From NCBI RefSeq assembly GCF_014197245.1, contig NZ_JACIFF010000009.1, forward strand, positions 248,001-312,000: a DNA stretch of 64,000 nt, in the 5' to 3' direction. Positions 1 through 9,257 of the stretch are shown here, piece after piece. The notes under the pieces were generated by a model. The model was not told the origin of the DNA, searched no databases, and was given only the letters and a program-made list of their open reading frames with translations. The DNA is from Neolewinella aquimaris (GTDB taxonomy: Bacteria; Bacteroidota; Bacteroidia; Chitinophagales; Saprospiraceae). Each line of letters begins with the position of its first letter. Position 1 is the stretch's first letter. A program made the translations under genes and the position numbers.

Positions 1-1
1 A

Positions 2-127
2 TTCGACGGGACGGACTACATGTTTTTCCACGCCTACGACGCTTCGGATAATGCCCGACCTAAACTGGGCATGAGTCCGATCAGCTGGACCGCCGACGGT
101 TGGCCCCAGGTAGAACCCCTAAACTGA
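2..127 (+). CDS. C-terminal end of a secreted glycoside hydrolase, probably GH43 arabinanase-like (partial)
   Basis: The reading frame is open from the left edge and ends in TGA five bases before the next start codon. The 41 visible residues contain a DYMFFHAYDASDNARPKL stretch followed by SWTADGWP. This pattern is typical of the last beta-propeller blade of GH43 arabinan endo-1,5-alpha-L-arabinosidases, where the protein ends shortly after a GWP motif. The arabinose operon that follows fits that role. The catalytic residues are outside the window, so the family call rests on the tail and on context. Confidence 0.6.
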   Translation, partial: FDGTDYMFFHAYDASDNARPKLGMSPISWTADGWPQVEPLN

Positions 128-132
128 TACAC

Positions 133-2115
133 ATGAGTCGCCCGATAACCGCCTGCCTGCTGTGCCTGAGCGCATGGCTCATTTCCTGTTCCGGTACGGC
201 TCCCGCGTCCCCGCCCGAAAAAGCTACGGCGGCAGCCATGGGTTACCCGATTACGCCGGTGGACATCCGCCACGTCAAAATGGAAGACGATTTCTGGCTG
301 CCCATCATCCGGCGGGTGCAGGAAAAGACCATCGAGTACGCCATCCAAAAGTGCGAGGAGGAGGGACGGATGGACAATTTCCTCATCGCCGGCAAGCAAC
401 TGGAGGGTAAGGTGAGGGGGGACTTCCCCTTCGACGATACGGACGTGTACAAGATTATCGAGGGCGCTTCCAACTCCCTCATCAGTGCCCCCAATCCCCA
501 ATTGAGTCGCCTGCTGGATACCTTGATCGACATCATCGCGGTCGGCCAGGAAGCGGACGGCTACCTCACCACCTGGCGCACCATCGACCCCGCCGCGCCC
601 CCGGCTCCCTGGGTGGAAGTGAAGGAAGGCGTACGCTGGGAATCCCTCGGTGCCAGCCACGAACTCTACAACGCCGGTCACCTCTACGAAGCCGCCTACA
701 CCCACCACCTGGCGACGGGCAAGCGCAACTTCCTCGACATCGCCCTGAAGAACGCGGACCTCGTGGTGTCCACCTTCGGCAACGGTCCGGGAAAGATCCA
801 CAACGTGCCCGGCCACCAGATCGTCGAAACCGGCCTGCTGAAGCTGTATGAACTAACGGCCCGGAAGGACTACCTGGACCTGGCCCGCTACTTCCTCGAC
901 AACCGCGGCAATCCCGACAATCATCCCCTCTACGGGCCCTACTCCCAGGATCACGTGCCGGTCACCCAACAGGACGAGGTGGTCGGCCACGCCGTACGCG
1001 CCGTGTACATGTACGCCGCCATGACCGACATCGCCGTGCTGATGCAGGATGCCGCTTACGACCGTGCGGTACACGCCCTGTGGGACAACATGGTGGAGAA
1101 AAAAACCTACCTCACGGGAGGCATCGGCGCCCGCCACGAGGGGGAAGCCTTCGGGGATAACTACGAACTCCCCAACCTGACGGCCTACAACGAAACCTGC
1201 GCCGCCATCGGCAGCGTGTATTGGAACCACCGGCTGCACCGCCAGAGTGGCGAGGTAAAGTACCTCGACGTGCTGGAGCGCACACTGTATAATGGCCTGA
1301 TCTCCGGCCTCTCGCTGGACGGGACGAAGTTTTTCTACCCCAATGCCCTGGAGTCAGACGGCGTCTATGAGTTCAACCGGGGCGCCTGTACCCGCCAGAG
1401 CTGGTTTGACTGCTCCTGCTGTCCGACCAACCTGATTCGCTTCATCCCCGCCATTCCAGGGCTGCTGTACTCGAAGAGCGGCCGGACCATCTACACCAAC
1501 CTCTACGCCGCCAGCACGGCGGACATCGACCTGAACGGCGTCAACTTTACCCTACGTCAGCAGACGGCCTACCCCTGGGAAGGGCGGGTAACCCTAAACG
1601 TCGATCCCGGTAAAACTACCCGGGCCACCCTTAAACTGCGGATACCCTCCTGGGCGCGCAACGAGCCCATGCCCGGCGGACTGTACCAGTATGCCCGGCA
1701 GCTGAACGACGCCCCGACCATCCGCCTGAACGGGGAGCTCCTCGACCTTACCCCGGCGGACGGCTACTTCACCATCGACCGCGCCTGGCGGGCCGGCGAC
1801 CGTATCGAATTGGATTTCCCAATGCCCGTGCGCAAGGTCGGAGCCGACGAGCGGGTCGCGGACGACCGGGGCAAACTGGCCCTGGAGCGGGGGCCCCTGG
1901 TTTACGCCGTGGAGGAGGTAGATAATCCGCGGGCTTTCGGCGACATTCGCCTCGGTACGGCGGATGAATTCGTCGTCGAAGACCGGCCCGATCTACTGGA
2001 CGGAATTCGGGTGGTGACCAACAAAAACCTGACCGCCATCCCCTACTACGCCTGGTCGAACCGGGGCGTGGGAAAAATGAACGTATGGCTGCCCCGTGCC
2101 ACGGAAAGTCAGTAA
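133..2115 (+). CDS. GH127 beta-L-arabinofuranosidase, lipoprotein
   Basis: This is a 660-residue protein of the DUF1680/GH127 family, which releases L-arabinofuranose from beta-linked arabino-oligosaccharides. The start at 133 gives a lipoprotein signal peptide ending in LISC, so export to a membrane is expected. The family's zinc/thiol site is visible: NETCA around residues 353-357 supplies the Glu-x-Cys pair (E354, C356), and the CSCC cluster at 427-430 supplies the adjacent cysteines, one of which is the nucleophile in characterised members. An all-alpha barrel is followed by beta domains from about residue 480. It is the first complete gene of the arabinose operon, 28 bp before the GH51 gene. 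Confidence in the family is high; substrate preference is inferred. Confidence 0.92.
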   Translation: MSRPITACLLCLSAWLISCSGTAPASPPEKATAAAMGYPITPVDIRHVKMEDDFWLPIIRRVQEKTIEYAIQKCEEEGRMDNFLIAGKQLEGKVRGDFPFDDTDVYKIIEGASNSLISAPNPQLSRLLDTLIDIIAVGQEADGYLTTWRTIDPAAPPAPWVEVKEGVRWESLGASHELYNAGHLYEAAYTHHLATGKRNFLDIALKNADLVVSTFGNGPGKIHNVPGHQIVETGLLKLYELTARKDYLDLARYFLDNRGNPDNHPLYGPYSQDHVPVTQQDEVVGHAVRAVYMYAAMTDIAVLMQDAAYDRAVHALWDNMVEKKTYLTGGIGARHEGEAFGDNYELPNLTAYNETCAAIGSVYWNHRLHRQSGEVKYLDVLERTLYNGLISGLSLDGTKFFYPNALESDGVYEFNRGACTRQSWFDCSCCPTNLIRFIPAIPGLLYSKSGRTIYTNLYAASTADIDLNGVNFTLRQQTAYPWEGRVTLNVDPGKTTRATLKLRIPSWARNEPMPGGLYQYARQLNDAPTIRLNGELLDLTPADGYFTIDRAWRAGDRIELDFPMPVRKVGADERVADDRGKLALERGPLVYAVEEVDNPRAFGDIRLGTADEFVVEDRPDLLDGIRVVTNKNLTAIPYYAWSNRGVGKMNVWLPRATESQ

Positions 2116-2143
2116 TTGCAGAACAGATTTAAAGCAACAGATT

Positions 2144-4141
2144 ATGAAACCGATCCTTACCGCCTGCCTGGCTTTGCTCCTGCTGAGCGGGTGTAGCCCG
2201 AAAGTCCTTACGGCACAGTCTACCGCCGACGGCACCCGGACCCTGAACCTGGACGCAAGCACGAGCGTGGCGACCATTCAGCCCACCATGTACGGCCTCT
2301 TTTTCGAAGACATCAACTTCGCCGCCGACGGGGGGCTCTACGCCGAGCTGGTCAAGAACCGCAGCTTCGAATTCACCCTCCCCAAGACCGGGTGGCTGGA
2401 ACCCGGCACCGACAAGTTTTCACTCAACGAAAGCTCCGGCAAGAGCGACGTGATCAAGATCGGCGAGGACCGGGCCAACTCCAACTACTTGCGCGTGACG
2501 GTCATGGGCCCCGACTACGTCCTGATCAACGAAGGTTTCCGCGGCATGGGCGTGAAGGAAGGGGACCGCTACGACCTCACCCTCGCTGCGGCAGTCGGCG
2601 AAGGCAACATCAGCCGGATCCAGGTGCAGCTGATCGACCCGGACGGTGCCGCCCTCGGCGAGGCCACCATCGACCTCAACGGAAGCGACTGGAAGAATTA
2701 CGCCGCCACCCTCACGGCCGAGCGGACCCTCGACAAGGCGCAGCTGAAGCTCACCTTTACGGGCACTGGTACGGTTGACCTCGACATGATCTCCCTCTTT
2801 CCTCAGGACACCTGGAAGGGACGCAAAAAGGGTCTGCGTAAGGACCTTGTGCAGTTGCTCGACGACATGAATCCGGGCTTCCTCCGCTTCCCCGGCGGCT
2901 GTATCGTGGAGGGACGAACCCTGGCCCAACGCTACCAGTGGAAGAAAACCGTGGGCCCCATCGCCGAAAGGGAATACCTCATCAACCGCTGGAACACCGA
3001 ATTTGACCACCGGCCGGCACCCGATTACTACCAGAGTTTCGGACTCGGCTTTTTCGAGTACTTCCAACTATCGGAGGACATGGGCGCCGAACCCCTCCCC
3101 ATCCTCAGCTGCGGCATGGCCTGCCAGTTCAATACCGGCGAACTCGTGCCGATGGACGAGCTCGACCCCTACGTACAGGATGCCCTGGACCTGATCGAAT
3201 TTGCCAACGGTGACGTCACCACTGCCTGGGGCAAGGTGCGTCGCGACATGGGCCACCCCGAACCCTTCAACCTCAAGTACATCGGCGTCGGCAACGAACA
3301 GTGGGGGCCGGAGTACATCGAGCGCTACAAAGTATTCAACGAGGCCATTACGGCACAGTACCCCGACATCGTGATCGTTTCCGGCAGCGGACCCTTCCCC
3401 GACGGGGAATTCTTCGACTACGGCATGCAGCAGCTGACCGAACTCGGCACGGAACTCGTTGATGAGCACTACTACCGCTCCCCCGAATGGTTCCGCGAAA
3501 ACGCCACCCGCTACGACAGCTACGACCGCAACGGACCCAAGATTTTCGCCGGAGAATACGCCGCCCAGAGCGTTGCCATCGCCAGTCCCGAGAACAAGAA
3601 CAACTGGAACTGCGCCCTCTCCGAAGCCGCCTACATGACCGGCATGGAACGCAACGCCGACGTGGTCGTCATGACCTCCTACGCCCCGCTCATGGCCCAC
3701 GAAGAAGGCTGGCAGTGGACGCCCGACATGATCTGGTTTAATAATTTGCAGTCCTACGGCACCGCCAACTACTACGTCCAAAAACTCTACGCCACCCACG
3801 CCGGTACCGACCTGCTCCGAATCACCGAGGGAGGTGAGCCGCTAACGGGTCAGCAAGCATTCTACGCTACGGCCGCTAAGGATGCTACCACCAATGAGCT
3901 GTACATCAAAGTCGCCAACACCGGCGCCGAGCCGCAGTCGCTCAACATCCGCATCGCCGGAGCAGAACCGTCCACTACGGCCACCGTCCTGACCATGGCC
4001 TCCGACGATCTCGAAGCCGTCAACTCCTTCGCCGAGCCGATGAAACTTAGCCCGATCGAAAGCAGCGTCAATCTACAGAAGAACGAACTTCGGGTCGAGG
4101 TTCCGGCCCACGCTTTCGTGGTGTACACCATCCAATTATAG
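2144..4141 (+). CDS. GH51 alpha-L-arabinofuranosidase, lipoprotein
   Basis: A 665-residue enzyme expected to remove alpha-L-arabinofuranosyl residues from arabinan or arabinoxylan fragments. The ATG at 2144 gives a lipoprotein signal peptide (LLLLSGC). The family N-terminal motif YGLFFEDINFAADGG lies near residue 48, followed by a carbohydrate-binding-like beta-sandwich insert (about residues 90-220). The TIM barrel carries GNEQWG with the presumed acid/base E385 and FAGEYA with the presumed nucleophile E471, and a C-terminal beta domain follows. The gene begins 28 bp after the GH127 gene and ends 10 bp before araB, so these outer enzymes are co-transcribed with the catabolic genes. Confidence 0.92.
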   Translation: MKPILTACLALLLLSGCSPKVLTAQSTADGTRTLNLDASTSVATIQPTMYGLFFEDINFAADGGLYAELVKNRSFEFTLPKTGWLEPGTDKFSLNESSGKSDVIKIGEDRANSNYLRVTVMGPDYVLINEGFRGMGVKEGDRYDLTLAAAVGEGNISRIQVQLIDPDGAALGEATIDLNGSDWKNYAATLTAERTLDKAQLKLTFTGTGTVDLDMISLFPQDTWKGRKKGLRKDLVQLLDDMNPGFLRFPGGCIVEGRTLAQRYQWKKTVGPIAEREYLINRWNTEFDHRPAPDYYQSFGLGFFEYFQLSEDMGAEPLPILSCGMACQFNTGELVPMDELDPYVQDALDLIEFANGDVTTAWGKVRRDMGHPEPFNLKYIGVGNEQWGPEYIERYKVFNEAITAQYPDIVIVSGSGPFPDGEFFDYGMQQLTELGTELVDEHYYRSPEWFRENATRYDSYDRNGPKIFAGEYAAQSVAIASPENKNNWNCALSEAAYMTGMERNADVVVMTSYAPLMAHEEGWQWTPDMIWFNNLQSYGTANYYVQKLYATHAGTDLLRITEGGEPLTGQQAFYATAAKDATTNELYIKVANTGAEPQSLNIRIAGAEPSTTATVLTMASDDLEAVNSFAEPMKLSPIESSVNLQKNELRVEVPAHAFVVYTIQL

Positions 4142-4151
4142 TCCTCCGAAC

Positions 4152-5843
4152 ATGACCGACACGAACAACTACGTCATCGGCCTCGACTACGGCTCCGACT
4201 CCGTGCGGGCGGTGCTCATCGACGCCGCAACCGGCCGGGAGATGGCCTCCGAGGTCTATTGGTACCCCCGCTGGAAGGCCGGTAAATACTGTGACCCGGC
4301 GCGTAACCAGTTTCGCCAGCATCCCCTCGATCACCTCGAAGGACTGGAACGCACGATTCGGGGCGTGGTCACCACATCCGGCGTCGCTCCCGCAAGCGTC
4401 AGGGGGATTTGCGTGGATACCACCGGCAGCTCTCCCGTACCCGTCGACGCGGCGGGGATGCCGCTGTGCTTCTCCCCCGGCCTGGAGGAGAACCCCAATG
4501 CCATGATGGTGCTCTGGAAGGACCACACGGCCATCGCCGAAGCGGAGGAGATCAACGAGCTGGCCCGCAACTGGGGCGGCCCCGACTACACCAAGTACGC
4601 GGGCGGCATCTACTCCTCAGAGTGGTTCTGGGCCAAGATCCTGCACGTGATTCGGGAGGACAGCGCCGTGCGGGAGCAAGCCTATTCCTGGGTCGAGCAC
4701 TGCGACCTGATGACCCACCTGCTCACGGGCGGTAAGCACATCGACCAGCTGAAGCGGAGTCGCTGCGCCGCCGGCCACAAGGCCATGTGGCACGAGGAAT
4801 GGGACGGTCTGCCGCCCACCGAATTCCTCGCCCAGCTCCACCCCTACCTTGCTGAGCTCCGCGCTAGACTATACCAGAATACCTACACCTCCGACGCGGT
4901 GGCCGGCAAACTCAGCGAGGAATGGGCGAAAAAACTCGGACTGACCACCGCGACCGTAGTGTCCGTCGGCACCTTCGATGCCCACGCGGGAGCCATCGGT
5001 GCGGGAATCACCGAGCACTGCCTGGTGCGGGTGATGGGCACCTCCACCTGCGACATGATGGTTGCCTCCCGGGAGGTGGTTGAGGATCATGCGGTACGCG
5101 GTATCTGCGGACAGGTCGACGGCTCCATCCTGCCGGGCATGGTCGGCCTCGAAGCCGGTCAGTCGGCCTTCGGTGACGTACTGGCCTGGTTCAAAGGGGT
5201 CATCATGGGCCCCACCCGCGAGCTGCTCTCCAGAAGCGCCTTCCTGACCGATGAACTAAAGGAGGCACTGAGCGAGGAAATGGACCGCAACCTACTCCGC
5301 CTACTCACCGAGCGCGCCGAAGCGCTCCCCCTTTCCGACCAACTGCCCACGGCCCTGGACTGGATCAACGGTCGCCGCACCCCCGATGCGGACCAGTCGC
5401 TGAAGAGTGCCATCACCAACATCTCCCTGGGCACCGGCGCACCCGAGCTCTTCAAGGCCCTGGTGCACGCCATCTGCTTCGGCTCCCGCAAGATCGTGGA
5501 GCGCTTCGAGGACGAGGGCATCCGGATCGACAAGGTGATCGGTATCGGCGGGGTGGCCCGCAAATCCGGTTACATCATGCAGACGCTGGCCAACGTGCTC
5601 GACCGCCCGATCGTCGTCGCAACCTCCGACTACGCTCCCGCCCTCGGCGCGGCCATCTACGCCGCCGTCGCCGCCGGACTCTATCCCGATATCCTAACCG
5701 CCAGCGCCAAACTCGCGAGCGACTACGAAGCCGAATACCGTCCCGACCCGGAGCAGGTGCGGCAGTTCCGCCCGCTTTTCGAACGCTACGTGGCGCTCGG
5801 TCACTTCGTCGAAGCACAAACCCCCACCCATGCCCTCCTATAA
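4152..5843 (+). CDS. araB: Ribulokinase
   Basis: A 563-residue FGGY-family kinase that phosphorylates L-ribulose with ATP, the second step of bacterial L-arabinose catabolism. The N-terminal nucleotide-fold motif GLDYGSDSVRAV and the TTGSSPVPVD strand are present. The GTFDAHAGA motif places the presumed catalytic base at D276, and GIGGVARKSGYIMQ marks the C-terminal ATPase-fold domain. Length matches AraB from enterobacteria (about 566). The 3' end overlaps araD by 14 bp, so translation of the two genes is probably coupled. Cytoplasmic. Confidence 0.96.
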   Translation: MTDTNNYVIGLDYGSDSVRAVLIDAATGREMASEVYWYPRWKAGKYCDPARNQFRQHPLDHLEGLERTIRGVVTTSGVAPASVRGICVDTTGSSPVPVDAAGMPLCFSPGLEENPNAMMVLWKDHTAIAEAEEINELARNWGGPDYTKYAGGIYSSEWFWAKILHVIREDSAVREQAYSWVEHCDLMTHLLTGGKHIDQLKRSRCAAGHKAMWHEEWDGLPPTEFLAQLHPYLAELRARLYQNTYTSDAVAGKLSEEWAKKLGLTTATVVSVGTFDAHAGAIGAGITEHCLVRVMGTSTCDMMVASREVVEDHAVRGICGQVDGSILPGMVGLEAGQSAFGDVLAWFKGVIMGPTRELLSRSAFLTDELKEALSEEMDRNLLRLLTERAEALPLSDQLPTALDWINGRRTPDADQSLKSAITNISLGTGAPELFKALVHAICFGSRKIVERFEDEGIRIDKVIGIGGVARKSGYIMQTLANVLDRPIVVATSDYAPALGAAIYAAVAAGLYPDILTASAKLASDYEAEYRPDPEQVRQFRPLFERYVALGHFVEAQTPTHALL

Positions 5844-6528
5844 AGAACTGAAACGAGCGTGCTACGAGGCCAATATGGGGCTCAATGCCCTCGGCCTGGT
5901 CATCTACACCTTCGGCAACGTCAGCGCCGTCGACCGCTCCACCAGCACCTTCGCCATCAAGCCCAGCGGGGTAGCCTACGAGCAACTCGCGCCGGAGGAC
6001 ATCGTCATCGTTGACTTCGAAAACCAGGTCGTGGAAGGCAAGCTGCGCCCCTCCTCGGACACCAAGACCCACGCCTGGCTGTACAAGAACTGGGAGGACA
6101 TCGGCGGGATCGCCCACACCCACGCCACCTACTCCGTAGCCTGGGCCCAGGCGCAAATGGACATACCGATCATGGGCACCACCCATGCCGATCACCTCAC
6201 CGAAGACGTGCCCTGTGCCCCCCCCATGAGCGACGAACTGATCGCGGGCAACTACGAGCACAACACGGGCATCCAGATCACCGACTGCTTCCGGGAGCGG
6301 GGACTAGATTACCGGGAAGTGCCCATGGTGCTCCTGGGCAACCACGGTCCCTTCGCCTGGGGCAAGGATGCCGCTCAGGCGGTGTACCACAGCCGGGTCC
6401 TGGAGGAAGTCGCCCGTATGGCCTACCTCGCCCGCCAGATCAATCCGGCCGCACCCCGCCTCAAGGATGCCCTCATCCGCAAACATTACGAAAGAAAGCA
6501 CGGCCAAAACGCTTACTACGGCCAGTAA
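5830..6528 (+). CDS. araD: L-ribulose-5-phosphate 4-epimerase
   Basis: A 232-residue class II aldolase-fold enzyme converting L-ribulose 5-phosphate into D-xylulose 5-phosphate, the entry point to the pentose phosphate pathway. The zinc ligands are recognisable as AHTHATYS (H96, H98) and GNHGPFAWG (H172), almost the numbering of the Escherichia coli enzyme (95, 97, 171). The SGVAYEQL and [11 protein letters not shown] motifs of the family are intact. The start codon lies inside the end of araB, and araA begins 11 bp downstream. Confidence 0.96.
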   Translation: MPSYKELKRACYEANMGLNALGLVIYTFGNVSAVDRSTSTFAIKPSGVAYEQLAPEDIVIVDFENQVVEGKLRPSSDTKTHAWLYKNWEDIGGIAHTHATYSVAWAQAQMDIPIMGTTHADHLTEDVPCAPPMSDELIAGNYEHNTGIQITDCFRERGLDYREVPMVLLGNHGPFAWGKDAAQAVYHSRVLEEVARMAYLARQINPAAPRLKDALIRKHYERKHGQNAYYGQ

Positions 6529-6539
6529 CCCAGCACATC

Positions 6540-8042
6540 ATGATAAATAATAAAGAACTCTGGTTCATCACCGGAAGTCAACACCTTTACGGTGCCGCCG
6601 CCCTGGAGCAGGTGGCCAACCATACCACTACGGTAGTAAATGGAATTAACGACCAGGCCAAACTGCCGGTCGCTCTTCGGCAAAAGCCGGTGGTCACCAC
6701 CTCGGAGGAAATCCTGCAGGTCTGTTTGGAAGCCAACGCTGATCGCAATTGTATCGGCGTAGTGGTCTGGATGCACACGTTTTCCCCGGCCAAGATGTGG
6801 ATCCGCGGACTCACCTGTCTCAGCAAACCGCTTTGCCACCTCCACACCCAGTTTAACGCCGAGATCCCCTGGGAGAGCATCGACATGGACTTCATGAACC
6901 TCAACCAGTCGGCCCACGGCGATCGGGAGTTCGGCTTCCTCATGTCGCGAATGCGCAAGAAACGGAAGGTGATCGTCGGTCACTGGCAGAGCCCCGCCGT
7001 ACAGCGCAAGCTCAATGTGTGGTCGCGCGTCGCTCTCGGGTGGTCGGAATTCCAAAATCTCCAGGTCGCCCGCATCGGCGACAACATGCGGCAGGTGGCC
7101 GTGACGGAGGGCAATAAAGTCTCGGCCGAAATGCGCTTCGGTTTCGGGGTGAACGGCTACTCCGTCGCGGACGTGATGGCCCACCGGGAAGCCGCATCCG
7201 ACGCCGCCACGACCCAACTCGTGGAAGAATACGAAAGCGCCTACGACCTCCCCCCCGCCCTGGTGTCCGGTGGTGCGCAGCGGGAGTCGTTGCTCGAAGC
7301 GGCCCGCATTGAGCTGATCCTGAAGTCTTTCCTCGAAGAGAACAATTTCGGTGCCTTCACCGACACCTTCGAGAACCTCGGCGAATTCAAGCAACTGCCG
7401 GGCATCGCGGTACAGCGCCTCATGCAACAGGGCTACGGCTTCGGCGGCGAGGGAGACTGGAAAACCGCCGCCCTGCTTCGGTGTATGAAGGTGATGGGTG
7501 AAGGACTGGAGGGCGGCACCTCCTTCATGGAGGATTACACCTACCACTTTACCCCCGAGCGGTCCTACGTCCTCGGTTCCCACATGCTGGAAATTTGCCC
7601 GTCCATCGCCAGCGGTCAGCCCTCCTGCGAGATCCATCCGCTCGGCATCGGGGGAAAGAGCGACCCCGTCCGCCTGGTTTTCGACGGCAAGCCCGGCAGT
7701 GCCCTCAACGCCTCCCTCATCGATATGGGCAACCGCTTCCGCCTGCTGGTCAACGAGGTCGAAAGCATCGCTCCCCAACACCCCCTCCCCAAACTGCCCG
7801 TCGCCCGGGTGCTCTGGGATCCCAAGCCTAACCTGGATGTGGCCGCTACTTCCTGGATCCTGGCCGGGGGGGCGCACCATACCGTCTACACCCAATCGCT
7901 CACTACGGAATACCTGGAAGACCTGGCCGACATTGCCGGTATCGAGTTGCTGGTGATCGACGAACGCACCCGCGTACGCGACTTCAAGGACGACCTCAAC
8001 GCCAATGAGGCTTACTACCACCTTTTCCAACACGGCTACTAA
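6540..8042 (+). CDS. araA: L-arabinose isomerase
   Basis: A 500-residue enzyme, the same length as E. coli AraA, interconverting L-arabinose and L-ribulose with a divalent metal. The start gives the family N-terminus [25 protein letters not shown] contains a metal-binding glutamate, and [10 protein letters not shown] and the C-terminal [12 protein letters not shown] region carry the conserved active-site histidines. With araB and araD it forms a complete L-arabinose catabolic set. This operon has the order B-D-A. Confidence 0.97.
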   Translation: MINNKELWFITGSQHLYGAAALEQVANHTTTVVNGINDQAKLPVALRQKPVVTTSEEILQVCLEANADRNCIGVVVWMHTFSPAKMWIRGLTCLSKPLCHLHTQFNAEIPWESIDMDFMNLNQSAHGDREFGFLMSRMRKKRKVIVGHWQSPAVQRKLNVWSRVALGWSEFQNLQVARIGDNMRQVAVTEGNKVSAEMRFGFGVNGYSVADVMAHREAASDAATTQLVEEYESAYDLPPALVSGGAQRESLLEAARIELILKSFLEENNFGAFTDTFENLGEFKQLPGIAVQRLMQQGYGFGGEGDWKTAALLRCMKVMGEGLEGGTSFMEDYTYHFTPERSYVLGSHMLEICPSIASGQPSCEIHPLGIGGKSDPVRLVFDGKPGSALNASLIDMGNRFRLLVNEVESIAPQHPLPKLPVARVLWDPKPNLDVAATSWILAGGAHHTVYTQSLTTEYLEDLADIAGIELLVIDERTRVRDFKDDLNANEAYYHLFQHGY

Positions 8043-8060
8043 GCTGAAAAATCTACCATC

Positions 8061-9245
8061 ATGCGCTACCCAACAGTTACGGGCCTCCCCCTCTTCTGCC
8101 TTCTGGTCATTTCCCTCTGCTTCGCACACTGTGGCAGCAGCGAAACCCCGCCGGCCACGGAAGCGGATTCCACACCCGCCGCAACCACCGCCTCGATCAC
8201 CAAAACTGGTTACGGCACCACGAGCGCCGGCGGGGCGGTCGATAAGTACACCCTCCGGAACGCCCGGGGCATGGAAGTGGAGGTGATCACCTACGGCGGC
8301 ATCATCACCTCGCTCACCGCCCCCGACTCGGCCGGTAACTTCGCGAACGTTACCCTGGGTTTTGATGACCTGGAAGGTTACCAGGCCAATAATCCCTACT
8401 TCGGTGCCCTCATCGGTCGCTACGGCAACCGCATTGCCGGCGCCAAATTCACCTTGGACGGTAAGGAGTACACCCTGGAAGCCAACAACGGGCCTAACCA
8501 CCTTCACGGCGGGGTCACCGGATTCGACAAGGTCGTCTGGGAAGCCAGCGAAGTGCCTTCGGACACCGAGCCCGGCCTGCGCCTTACCTACCTGAGCCCC
8601 GACGGTGAGGGCGGCTACCCCGGCAACCTGAGCACAACGGTCGTGTATACCCTCCGGGACGACAACAGCCTGGAAGTAAGCTACGAAGCGACGACCGACC
8701 AGCCGACCGTCGTCAACCTGACGCAGCACGCCTACTTCAACCTCTCGGGTGATTTCTCCCGCGACATCCTCGACCACGTGGTGGAGATCGACGCCGACCG
8801 GTTCCTCCCCGTCGACGCCACCCTGATCCCCACCGGCGAATTACAGCCGGTTGCCGGCACCCCCTTCGACTTCACCAAGCCCAAACCCATCGGCCGCGAC
8901 ATCGGGCAGTCCGACGATCAGCTGACCAAGGGCAAAGGATTCGATCACTGCTGGATACTCAATTCCCCCGGTGGGGGGAACGCCGTAGCGACAGTCTACC
9001 ACCCCGCCACCGGTCGGTACATGGAGGTGTTTACCGACGAGCCCGCGATCCAGTTCTACACCGGCAACTTCCTCGACGGTACGCTGCCCGCATTGGGTGG
9101 CGGCACCTACGGCCGGCGGACCGGCCTCTGCCTGGAAACCCAGCACTACCCCGACTCGCCCAACCAGGCGGCCTTCCCCTCCGTCGTGCTGCGGCCCGGA
9201 GAAACCTACGCGACCACTACGACCTACAAGTTCTCCACTAAGTAA
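8061..9245 (+). CDS. Aldose 1-epimerase (mutarotase), exported lipoprotein
   Basis: A 394-residue galactose-mutarotase-like protein expected to interconvert alpha and beta anomers of free sugars released by the upstream glycosidases. The N-terminus is a lipoprotein signal (hydrophobic stretch ending FAHC) followed by a low-complexity linker of about 30 residues. Family motifs are present: NRIAGAKFTLDG, NGPNHLHGG, the catalytic-histidine motif TQHAYFNLSG, and CLETQHYPDSPN with the presumed catalytic glutamate near the C-terminus. It sits 18 bp after araA and 12 bp before the transporter gene. Whether it acts mainly on arabinose or on galactose is not shown by the sequence. Confidence 0.92.
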   Translation: MRYPTVTGLPLFCLLVISLCFAHCGSSETPPATEADSTPAATTASITKTGYGTTSAGGAVDKYTLRNARGMEVEVITYGGIITSLTAPDSAGNFANVTLGFDDLEGYQANNPYFGALIGRYGNRIAGAKFTLDGKEYTLEANNGPNHLHGGVTGFDKVVWEASEVPSDTEPGLRLTYLSPDGEGGYPGNLSTTVVYTLRDDNSLEVSYEATTDQPTVVNLTQHAYFNLSGDFSRDILDHVVEIDADRFLPVDATLIPTGELQPVAGTPFDFTKPKPIGRDIGQSDDQLTKGKGFDHCWILNSPGGGNAVATVYHPATGRYMEVFTDEPAIQFYTGNFLDGTLPALGGGTYGRRTGLCLETQHYPDSPNQAAFPSVVLRPGETYATTTTYKFSTK

Positions 9246-9257
9246 CTGCCGACTGCA

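Noticed and set aside
6516-8777. Very long open frame (753 codons) on the minus strand opposite araD/araA/epimerase
   Set aside because: It lies wholly antisense to three well-recognised genes, has no family resemblance, and is explained by the high-GC codon pattern of the real genes.
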